Part shown: one piece after another, positions 57,580-64,000 of the stretch | How the letters are laid out: every line of letters starts with the position of its first letter | How positions within the stretch are numbered: position 1 is the stretch's first letter | Assembly: GCF_001591805.1 (NCBI RefSeq) | Contig: NZ_BCVP01000015.1 | Coordinates: 62,001 to 126,000 of the forward strand | DNA length: 64,000 nucleotides | Reading direction: 5' to 3' | From: Neobacillus novalis NBRC 102450 | GTDB lineage: Bacteria > Bacillota > Bacilli > Bacillales > Cytobacillaceae | Made by a program: the position numbers and the translations under genes | Notes under the pieces: generated by a model | The model's database searches: none | The model's input: the letters and a program-made list of their open reading frames with translations, nothing else | What the model was told of the DNA's origin: nothing

Positions 57580-57806
57580 AGTTTACTGGCGGAAAAAGGT
57601 GTTTTACTGGAGGAAAAGGGCGGTTTACTGGCGGAAAGGCGGGTTTACTGGCGGAAAGCAAGAGCCAACTGTCGCAAAGCAAGAGCCAACTGTCGCAAAG
57701 CAAGAGCCAACTGTCGCAAAGCAAGTGCCAACTGTCGTAGAGCAAGAGCCAACTGTCAAATAGCACCAAATTACTGCTGATAACTGTAATTTACTTGCGA
57801 GAATAG
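57580..57806. repeat. 21-bp tandem repeat island C
   Basis: ACTGG or ACTG cores at 57585, 57606, 57627, 57647, 57668, 57689, 57710, 57731, 57752, 57773 and 57793: steps of 21, with two of 20. The first units read TTTACTGGCGGAAA; the middle ones are CCAACTGTCGCAAAGCAAG, close to identical; the last, TTACTTGCGAGAAT, resembles island B. Fills most of the 380-bp gap between sufB and yunF. Confidence 0.88.
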
Positions 57807-57903
57807 CATAGCTTATACTTTTCGAAGAAACCTACGCAAACTTAATAATCGAGTCCTTATTAAAAATTGGTTATGCTATTATTAATAAATGGAGGTGAGT
57901 TAC

Positions 57904-58749
57904 TTGATTTATATCGGTGTGACAGGCTGGGGCGACCATGACAGCTTATATCCAGGTCAAATTTCCTCGAGAGATAAATTAAAGGAATATGCGGGACATT
58001 TTCCGATTGTCGAAGTGGATTCCGCTTTTTATGCGATTCAACCTACCCGAAATGCCGAAAAGTGGGTTAATGAAACGCCGGCAAGCTTCCAATTTGTCGT
58101 CAAAGCCTACCAAGGGATGACTGGGCATATGCGTGGCGAAATCCCTTTTGAAACCAAACAAGCCATGTTCAACGCCTTTAAAGAGTCACTGGTCCCATAC
58201 ATAGAAACCAATAAATTAGCCATGACCCTTTTCCAATTCCCGCCATGGTTTGACTGTAAACGGGAAAATGTCGAATACTTAAGATGGTGTAAGAGTGAAA
58301 TGGCTGACCTACCATCCGCTCTCGAGTTCAGGCACCAATCGTGGTTCGCGCCACAATACCGTCAAAAAACACTAGAATTTATGCAAACAGAAAAATGGAT
58401 TCATAGCATTTGCGATGAACCCCAATCAGGAGAGGGTTCGATTCCAACGATCCTGAAGACTACTAATCCCGATAAAGTCCTGGTAAGGTTTCACGGCCGT
58501 AATGTACATGGCTGGCAAAAGCGGAATGCCGAGAACTGGCGCGAGGTTCGTTATCTTTATCGCTATAATCAGCAAGAGTTAAAAGAATGGACAGATTCCA
58601 TCCAAACATTAGCCAAGGAGTCGGCAGATGTTTATCTCCTCTTTAACAACAATTCTGGTGGGGATGCTGCAGACAATGCGAAGGAAATGATGAATCTTTT
58701 ACATATAGAATATGACGATCTTGCCCCAAGGCAGCTAGGGTTATTTTAA
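57904..58749 (+). CDS. yunF: DUF72 protein YunF
   Basis: TIM-barrel protein of the DUF72 family, 281 residues, matching B. subtilis YunF. Seen: MIYIGVTGWGDHDSLYP, FPIVEVDSAFYAIQPTRNAEKWVNETPASFQFVVKAYQGMTGH, FQFPPWFDC, LEFRHQSWF and VRFHGRNVHGW. Family function is unknown. TTG start at 57904 placed 5 nt after GGAGGTGAG and matching YunF; an ATG at 57889 overlaps the ribosome site. Head of the yunFEDC(B) group on the plus strand. Confidence 0.9.
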   Translation: MIYIGVTGWGDHDSLYPGQISSRDKLKEYAGHFPIVEVDSAFYAIQPTRNAEKWVNETPASFQFVVKAYQGMTGHMRGEIPFETKQAMFNAFKESLVPYIETNKLAMTLFQFPPWFDCKRENVEYLRWCKSEMADLPSALEFRHQSWFAPQYRQKTLEFMQTEKWIHSICDEPQSGEGSIPTILKTTNPDKVLVRFHGRNVHGWQKRNAENWREVRYLYRYNQQELKEWTDSIQTLAKESADVYLLFNNNSGGDAADNAKEMMNLLHIEYDDLAPRQLGLF

Positions 58750-58802
58750 AAATTCCTTCAACCACAAGGCAGATTAAAACAGACACTAGAAGGTGAAAAC
58801 AA

Positions 58803-59624
58803 ATGGAATGGATTATTTTAGTTTTAGTAGGGCTGGTCGCGAGCTCACTGGGTTCGTTGATTGGCATGGGGGGAGGAATCATTGTTGTTCCCTCCTTGCT
58901 GTACTTAGCCACATTATCAACATTTAGTCATCTAACACCGCAGGTAGTCGTAGGGACCTCACTGTTTACGATGATATTTACAGGTCTATCCTCAACGTTA
59001 GCCTATATGAAGCATAAGACAGTTGATTATAAAAGCGGTTTTATCTTTCTTATTGGAAGCGGCCCTGGGAGTATTCTTGGCGCGTGGGCAACGGAAAAAT
59101 TAGATTTGCATTCCTTTAATATCTATTTCGGTCTTTTTATTCTTTTTGTCTCGCTTGTATTGGTCGTAAAGGATAAATTAAAACCGATTCCTTATCGAAA
59201 GGAAAAGGGAGTGGTTCGCAGCTTTACCGATAATGGCGGCAAAACCTTCGAATACGGTTTTAGTCCAATCATCGCCATTCTAATTTCCTTTGCTGTTGGA
59301 TTTTTATCAGGAATCTTTGGGATTGGCGGCGGTTCTCTAATGGTTCCCACAATGATTTTGTTATTCTTTTTTCCACCACATGTGGCAACCGCAACCTCCA
59401 TGTTCATGATATTACCAACTTCTATTCTAAGCTCCATTACCCATGTTGCCCTAGGTAATGTCAATTGGCTGTATGCACTAGCCCTTATACCTGGAGCATG
59501 GATTGGCGCAAAGGTTGGAGTTTTTCTAAATACAAAGCTAAAGAGCAAAACGATTGTCTTAATTATCAGAACCATCCTTGTTATTGTTGGGATTCGTTTA
59601 ATATATCAAGGGATAGTAGGATAA
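58803..59624 (+). CDS. yunE: TauE/SafE family sulfite-type permease YunE
   Basis: Membrane transporter of the TauE/SafE/TSUP family, 273 residues, about eight helices. The two halves share the glycine-rich motif: GSLIGMGGGIIVVP near residue 20 and SGIFGIGGGSLMVP near 180. The family exports organosulfur compounds (sulfite, taurine) or similar anions; substrate here unknown. Four nt separate it from yunD. Same order as in B. subtilis. Confidence 0.9.
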   Translation: MEWIILVLVGLVASSLGSLIGMGGGIIVVPSLLYLATLSTFSHLTPQVVVGTSLFTMIFTGLSSTLAYMKHKTVDYKSGFIFLIGSGPGSILGAWATEKLDLHSFNIYFGLFILFVSLVLVVKDKLKPIPYRKEKGVVRSFTDNGGKTFEYGFSPIIAILISFAVGFLSGIFGIGGGSLMVPTMILLFFFPPHVATATSMFMILPTSILSSITHVALGNVNWLYALALIPGAWIGAKVGVFLNTKLKSKTIVLIIRTILVIVGIRLIYQGIVG

Positions 59625-59627
59625 ACG

Positions 59628-60980
59628 ATGGAAACTATCCATATCTATCATACAAACGATGTTCACAGTCACTTAGAAAATTGGCCGCGAATTCAACAGT
59701 ATCTTCGCGAAAAAAAAGAGCTGCATCTCCAAACGGAAGAGGAAGTCTTTCTGTTTGATATTGGTGATTTTATTGACCGCTGGCACCCGTATACGGAAGC
59801 AACCAAAGGAAAAGGAAATATTCCCCTCTTAAATGAGTGTCAATATACGGCCGTCACGATTGGCAACAATGAGGGGGTAAATCTTCCCTATGAAGATTTG
59901 AATCACCTCTATGACGAAGCGCAATTTGATGTTCTAGCAGCAAACTTTTATAAAAAAAATGAAAAATACCCTGATTGGGTGAAACCCTATAAGATTTATC
60001 ATACGAAAAAAGGAACAAGGGTTGGAGTGATTGGGCTCACCGTCCAATTTGCTCACCTTTATGACTTGCTTGGCTGGGAATTGACTGAGCCAATTTCTGA
60101 GCTAAAAAAATGGCTGCATGTATTGAAGGAAGAGGCAGATTTCATTATCTTGCTGTCCCATCTGGGTATTCACGATGATGAACGAATCGCTTTAGTATTC
60201 CCGGAAATCGATGTCATCTTAGGCGCACATACCCATCATATTCTTGAACAGGGAAAGCAGGTGGGCAGCACGCTCCTTGGGGCAGCAGGGAAGTATGGTT
60301 ATTTTGTCGGGCATGTTACCGTTATCTTAGATGAGAAAAAAACCATTGTGAACCAAAACGCGCTTCTTTATGCCACAAAGGAGCTTCCCATCGTTCAAAA
60401 TGAACAGGAACAAGTTGTTGCTTTTTTAAATAAAGGAAAAGAACTGTTAAACCAGAAAGTTACTACGTTGACCAAACCAATGCCGAATAATCTTTTCCAG
60501 GAAACAGAGCTCTCCCTTTTTCTGTGCAAGGCATTACGGGAATGGTGCAATGCTGATTGTGCAATAATAAATGCTGGTTTGCTTTTAGGCCCGTTAGCAG
60601 GCGATGTGACCGAATATGACCTGCTGACAATTTGCCCCCATCCAATCAATCCTTGTATTATCGAACTGACAGGCAAAGAGTTACAGGAGGTTTTACTTGA
60701 GACGATGGATGAAAGCTTGCACCATAAACATATAAAAGGTCTAGGGTTTAGAGGAACGCTCTTGGGGATATTCGTCTATGACCGCCTTAGCCTTCAGGGA
60801 AACACGATATATGTGAATGGCAAAGAATTAAATCATGAACAAACCTACACATTAGCCCTGCCGGATATGTTTACTTTTGGTCATTTTTTCAAAGAAGTGC
60901 TTCCAAGCAAGCAGAAAAAATACTTTCTGCCAGAATTTTTGCGCGATTTATTAAAATGGAAGTTACAGTTGGATATCTAG
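59628..60980 (+). CDS. yunD: Metallophosphatase / 5'-nucleotidase-like YunD
   Basis: Calcineurin-like metallophosphatase, 450 residues, with N-terminal catalytic and C-terminal 5'-nucleotidase domains. Seen: YHTNDVHSHLENWPRI, DIGDFIDRW, TIGNNEGVNLP (GNHE-type, with Asn in place of His), LLSHLGIHDD and LGAHTHHI as metal ligands, and NPCIIELTGKELQEVL in the C-terminal part. No signal peptide is visible, so it acts in the cytosol unlike surface 5'-nucleotidases. Nucleotide or phosphate-ester substrate unknown. Confidence 0.9.
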   Translation: METIHIYHTNDVHSHLENWPRIQQYLREKKELHLQTEEEVFLFDIGDFIDRWHPYTEATKGKGNIPLLNECQYTAVTIGNNEGVNLPYEDLNHLYDEAQFDVLAANFYKKNEKYPDWVKPYKIYHTKKGTRVGVIGLTVQFAHLYDLLGWELTEPISELKKWLHVLKEEADFIILLSHLGIHDDERIALVFPEIDVILGAHTHHILEQGKQVGSTLLGAAGKYGYFVGHVTVILDEKKTIVNQNALLYATKELPIVQNEQEQVVAFLNKGKELLNQKVTTLTKPMPNNLFQETELSLFLCKALREWCNADCAIINAGLLLGPLAGDVTEYDLLTICPHPINPCIIELTGKELQEVLLETMDESLHHKHIKGLGFRGTLLGIFVYDRLSLQGNTIYVNGKELNHEQTYTLALPDMFTFGHFFKEVLPSKQKKYFLPEFLRDLLKWKLQLDI

Positions 60981-61041
60981 CCCATCACGGATTTTCCTTA
61001 GTTGTCATAATGTGATAGTGAGGAAAGGAGTGTGGGACCCT

Positions 61042-61344
61042 TTGATTGATCTTTCACCAATTGAAATTAATGGCCATACGTTTTTGGCTGTTTCTGTGTT
61101 ACTTCCTAAAACCACCTTGCTCGCGGTGACAAGCGACAAGGGTTATATTATGTGCGGTGCTTTGGACGTGGGTTTATTAAATGAAAAATTAAAGGATCGC
61201 AAAATTATTGCCGGCCGTGCTGTCGGTGTAAGAACGATTGATCAGCTGCTAAATGCCCCGTTAGAGTCAGTGACCTTCGAGGCAGAGGAATTAGGAATTC
61301 ACCAAGGAATGCTTGGCAAGGATGCCTTATTGAAGATGATGTAA
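61042..61344 (+). CDS. yunC: DUF1805 protein YunC
   Basis: Small cytosolic protein of 100 residues, the YunC family: LIDLSPIEINGHTFLAVSVLLPKTTLLAVTSDKGYIMCGALDVGLLNEKLKDRKIIAGRAVGVRTIDQLLNAPLESVTFEAEELGI. Function unknown. Start set at TTG 61042, which matches the length of B. subtilis YunC; AAGGAG lies about 11 nt before, slightly far. The longer frame to 61012 lacks a match to the family. Ends with a terminator. Confidence 0.88.
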   Translation: MIDLSPIEINGHTFLAVSVLLPKTTLLAVTSDKGYIMCGALDVGLLNEKLKDRKIIAGRAVGVRTIDQLLNAPLESVTFEAEELGIHQGMLGKDALLKMM

Positions 61345-61373
61345 AAGCTTGCATTGATGGCAGGCTTTTTTTA
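61344..61373 (+). terminator. Terminator after yunC
   Basis: AAAGCTTGC with GCAGGCTTT, T7. Confidence 0.85.
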
Positions 61374-61432
61374 TACGCTTTAGGCTAGTTCCCCTTTTCT
61401 TAGCATACATATAGCAAGAAGGGGTGATTTCT

Positions 61433-62203
61433 TTGGCAAAGTTTCGCCGACGGCTCAGGAAGCGGGGACCGCTGCCTTTCCGCTATGTCCTGCTGTTATC
61501 TTTTGTTTTTTTCCTTTTATCCACAGCTACTGGTTTGTGGCTCGTCAATAAAGGTATCGAGCCAGCGCTCATGGGATACGCTGAATCACAAACCCGAAAG
61601 ATAGCTTCAATGGTTATAAATAAAGCAATCAGTAAAAAAGCAGTTGACTTTGGAGATGTGAATAATGTAATTGAACTAACTCCAGGGCCTGATGGAAGTG
61701 CACCAAGTGCTAATTTAAAAACAGAGGTTGTCAATCAGAAGTTATCTGAAATTACGAGTCAGATACAGAAGAACTTAACAGCAGTTGAAAAAGGGGATCT
61801 TTCCTCTTTAGAGTATGTAACCGATGTGGAAATTGAAACAAACGCTACAAAAAACTCAGATGGGATTGTTTGGTATGTCCCAATTGGTCGAGCAACCAAT
61901 ATTGCCTTGTTCGGTAATTTAGGTCCTAAGGTTCCAGTAAAATTTAATGCAATTGGCGATGTGCGTCCAGATGTAAAAATAGATCCTAAACCAATTGGGA
62001 TTAATAATACATGGATTGATGTTTCTATTCATTTAGAAGTATCTGTTCAAATAATTACCCCTTTTGCTACAAAAATAACCAAACTGGATCAAAGCATTTT
62101 TGTTGGTGGAATGTTAGTACAGGGCCTAGTTCCACAATATTATAATGGAGGAAACGGCACTCCACCTTCTCTTCCACTTCCTAAAGATAAGTCAGGAAAT
62201 TAA
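61433..62203 (+). CDS. yunB: Sporulation protein YunB
   Basis: Membrane-anchored protein required for spore formation in B. subtilis (SigE regulon). The 256 residues begin with a basic stretch (MAKFRRRLRKRGPLPFRY) and one membrane helix (about 21-42), followed by an extracytoplasmic domain with YAESQTRKIASMVINKAISKK, SLEYVTDVEIETNATK, GNLGPKVPVKFNAIGDV. TTG start at 61433 lies 5 nt after GAAGGGGTGA and agrees with the YunB N-terminus. Convergent with lytH. Confidence 0.9.
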   Translation: MAKFRRRLRKRGPLPFRYVLLLSFVFFLLSTATGLWLVNKGIEPALMGYAESQTRKIASMVINKAISKKAVDFGDVNNVIELTPGPDGSAPSANLKTEVVNQKLSEITSQIQKNLTAVEKGDLSSLEYVTDVEIETNATKNSDGIVWYVPIGRATNIALFGNLGPKVPVKFNAIGDVRPDVKIDPKPIGINNTWIDVSIHLEVSVQIITPFATKITKLDQSIFVGGMLVQGLVPQYYNGGNGTPPSLPLPKDKSGN

Positions 62204-62204
62204 C

Positions 62205-62231
62205 AAGGACTATCCATCAAGGACAGTCCTA
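62205..62231. terminator. Short bidirectional hairpin between yunB and lytH
   Basis: AGGACT-TCC / GGA-AGTCCT with T-rich flank on the plus strand. Confidence 0.65.
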
Positions 62232-63224
62232 TTTCTTCTTACCAGTATTCGCCCGCTCAAACCGCTTCCATTTTGCTAAATGCGGGTAAGGGTCAAACGA
62301 CCATTCTGTAATCCCATTGTCTTTATACATGCCATAATGCAAATGGGGCGGGAATTTTCCGGAGGTTCCCGGCGGGCCATAGCCCGAGCTTCCGACACCG
62401 CCAATAACCATCCCCGGCTCAACAATTTGCCCAACCTTCAAATCCTTCGCAAACCCGCTGAGATGGGCGAAATAATGATAGGTATTATTAATATCACGGA
62501 TGCCAATCCTCCAGCCGCCGAACTTGTTCCAGCCCTTCATTTCGATAACGCCATAGTTGGTAGCACGTACAGGAACCCCGTAACCAGCAAAAATATCGGT
62601 CCCTTCATGAATCCTTCTTCCGCCCCACCCCCGGGCATCCCCCCAGGTACTACGGTAGCTGTGATTGCTTCGAATCGGAACAGGAAACACTTGCTTATCT
62701 AAATCAAGCCGGCCAAAATGCCGGTATACTTTTGCTTTTCCCGTAATGATTCTGACAGTTTTATCGCGGTGATAGTAATTCCATAACCCAATTTGAAGAT
62801 TTTCAGCATCGACCCCGTATGAAAGAAGATAATGAGCAATGGCATATAAGACATCCTCGTCGCTTTTTAAGCTCGCTTTTCCATCCCCATCCCCATCAAC
62901 ACCCATTCCATTAAAAAATTGGAGGACTGCCGGGTTTTCTGCGGATGGGTTAGGATTGGTCAGGCCTGCCCATTGTTCAGGCCGGAAATAAATAGCAATA
63001 GTGCTTTCCGGTTTGGGCAAGTCGCGGCGGACAAGACGGATGCTTCTTTCGTATTGATCAATGGCTGCTAAATAATACCAAGGAATCTGTGTAATGGTTT
63101 CGACCTTCTTGTAAAGCTTCATTCTCTCTTGGTAGGGATCAAGTTCTTTAGCATGAGCATCCCTGACAGCAACTGTAGAGGTGAAGAATAAAAGGAAAGT
63201 TCCAATTATTAGAAAAGCCCGCAA
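62229..63224 (-). CDS. lytH: L-Ala-D-Glu endopeptidase LytH, M23 family
   Basis: Secreted peptidoglycan hydrolase that shapes spore cortex peptides (yunA/lytH of B. subtilis). The 331 residues: signal peptide with predicted cleavage after AHA, an N-terminal transglycosylase-like helper region (WYYLAAIDQYERSIR... GLWNYYHRDKTVR), and the M23 peptidase domain with zinc ligands in HEGTDIF, HYFAHL and HLHYG. All metal ligands are intact. Ribosome site AAGGAGGA precedes the ATG. A SigK-like -10 (CATAAACTA) lies 33 bp upstream, consistent with mother-cell expression. Confidence 0.93.
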   Translation of the reverse strand: MRAFLIIGTFLLFFTSTVAVRDAHAKELDPYQERMKLYKKVETITQIPWYYLAAIDQYERSIRLVRRDLPKPESTIAIYFRPEQWAGLTNPNPSAENPAVLQFFNGMGVDGDGDGKASLKSDEDVLYAIAHYLLSYGVDAENLQIGLWNYYHRDKTVRIITGKAKVYRHFGRLDLDKQVFPVPIRSNHSYRSTWGDARGWGGRRIHEGTDIFAGYGVPVRATNYGVIEMKGWNKFGGWRIGIRDINNTYHYFAHLSGFAKDLKVGQIVEPGMVIGGVGSSGYGPPGTSGKFPPHLHYGMYKDNGITEWSFDPYPHLAKWKRFERANTGKKK

Positions 63225-63256
63225 CAGGAATCCTCCTTCCGATTAATGTACATGAT

Positions 63257-63265
63257 TAGTTTATG
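63257..63265 (-). promoter_or_regulatory. Possible SigK-type -10 of lytH
   Basis: Minus strand CATAAACTA matches the SigK -10 (CATANNNTA). The -35 half is not convincing. Confidence 0.35.
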
Positions 63266-63398
63266 ACTTCTTCGCTATTTCATTAAGGTTAATAAATGGT
63301 AATCGAAACCCAAAAGGTAGTCTGCTTGTCGTTCTATTTGCAGTATGTTAAAGTGATTCAGAAGAACTCATTTATTTATACATATTAGGGGTGTAACA

Positions 63399-64000
63399 AT
63401 GAGCAAGAATGAAGAAATTTTACGAAAGCCTGACTGGTTAAAAATAAAACTAAATACTAATGCTTCTTATACTGGCTTAAAGAAAATGATGCGGGAAAAG
63501 AATCTTCATACCGTTTGTGAGGAAGCCCGCTGTCCGAATATTCATGAATGCTGGGCGGAAAGAAGAACAGCAACATTTATGATTCTTGGGGATACATGTA
63601 CTCGTGCCTGCCGCTTTTGTGCGGTAAAAACAGGGCTGCCAACAGAACTAGACTTACAAGAGCCGGAAAGAGTCGCTGACTCCGTTCAATTAATGAATCT
63701 AAAGCATGTGGTGATTACCGCCGTAGCGCGTGATGATTTAAAGGACGGCGGGGCAGCTGTTTTTGCGGAAACGGTTCGGGCAATTCGCCGCAAAAATCCA
63801 TTTACCAGTATTGAAGTTCTTCCCTCCGATATGGGCGGGAAGGAAGAAAATTTGCAGCTGTTGATGGATGCTAAACCTGATATCTTAAATCATAATATCG
63901 AGACGGTAAGAAGCTTGACGCCAAGAGTAAGGGCGCGTGCTACATACGATCGGTCTCTCGAGTTTCTCCGCCGGGCGAAAGAAATGCAGCCAAGCATTCC
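63399..64000 (+). CDS. lipA: Lipoyl synthase, 3'-truncated by the window edge
   Basis: Radical-SAM enzyme inserting two sulfurs into octanoyl groups to make lipoate. The visible 200 codons show [15 protein letters not shown], the auxiliary cluster cysteines in [12 protein letters not shown], and the radical-SAM CxxxCxxC in [11 protein letters not shown]. The frame is open to the window end, so about 100 codons are missing. ATG follows TAGGGGTG. Works with gcvH, also in the window. Divergent from lytH as in B. subtilis. Confidence 0.97.
   Translation, partial: MSKNEEILRKPDWLKIKLNTNASYTGLKKMMREKNLHTVCEEARCPNIHECWAERRTATFMILGDTCTRACRFCAVKTGLPTELDLQEPERVADSVQLMNLKHVVITAVARDDLKDGGAAVFAETVRAIRRKNPFTSIEVLPSDMGGKEENLQLLMDAKPDILNHNIETVRSLTPRVRARATYDRSLEFLRRAKEMQPSI

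Noticed and set aside
57509..57769. Frames with repeated CDSWLLL or KARANCR motifs across island C
   Set aside because: Both strands give repetitive frames from the same 21-bp DNA repeat, with no start signal; one overlaps the sufB end.

Overview
The window comes from the chromosome of a low-GC, Gram-positive, endospore-forming Bacillaceae, probably Neobacillus, Mesobacillus or Bacillus in the broad sense. The reasons are spore-coat and SASP-like genes, S-box (SAM-I) riboswitches, a SigW promoter, a FadR operator, Bacillus-type ribosome-binding sites and long gene-order agreement with Bacillus subtilis (yun cluster, suf-met-yus-fad block, eno/secG/est/rnr/smpB/ssrA). No rRNA or tRNA gene, CRISPR array, intact prophage or IS element was seen.

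Layout. 1-7.4 kb: end of eno, a DUF7916-like gene, secG, est, rnr, smpB and ssrA. The tmRNA gene is split in its T-loop by a 279-nt group I intron. Right behind it, on the other strand, lies a LAGLIDADG homing-endonuclease reading frame that has lost its start codon. 8-19 kb: CotF-like coat protein, an MFS exporter behind a structured leader, bcrC, a DUF2085 membrane protein behind a second structured leader, a polysaccharide deacetylase, an AI-2E family permease, a CDF cation exporter, a DUF3231 protein, a YkhA thioesterase and a lipoprotein serine hydrolase. 19-29 kb: nadE, a stand-alone MASE3 membrane protein, a deleted APC permease pseudogene, a cystine-type ABC importer, the SigW-controlled yuaF-floT pair and a two-component system. 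29-38 kb: SDR, a tungstate tupABC operon led by its own regulator with a phased direct-repeat operator, azoR, uppP, DUF4931, a RodA/FtsW protein and small coat/spore proteins. 38-44 kb: fadN-fadA-fadE under a FadR box. 44-52 kb: yusI, gcvH, yusF, yusE, a frameshifted NERD gene, an SCP2-like gene, metY and metNPQ, the last two each behind a SAM riboswitch. 52-57.5 kb: sufCDSUB. 57.9-64 kb: yunF-E-D-C-B, lytH and the start of lipA.

How it works together. The dominant themes are sulfur and cofactor supply (SAM-sensing methionine genes, cystine import, Fe-S assembly, lipoate synthesis next to the lipoyl carrier GcvH), cell-envelope recycling (two undecaprenyl-pyrophosphatases, RodA/FtsW, deacetylase, flotillin), fatty-acid beta-oxidation and spore formation.

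Most interesting: (1) the ssrA group I intron with a decayed, physically separate homing-endonuclease gene; (2) an almost identical structured leader of about 80-90 nt upstream of both the suf operon and the DUF2085 gene, 40 kb apart, which I do not recognise as a named RNA class; (3) a three-way-junction-like leader with a hidden Shine-Dalgarno before the MFS exporter; (4) 21-bp-periodic degenerate tandem repeats at three gene ends. All functional statements are from sequence reading alone; no searches or folding programs were run.
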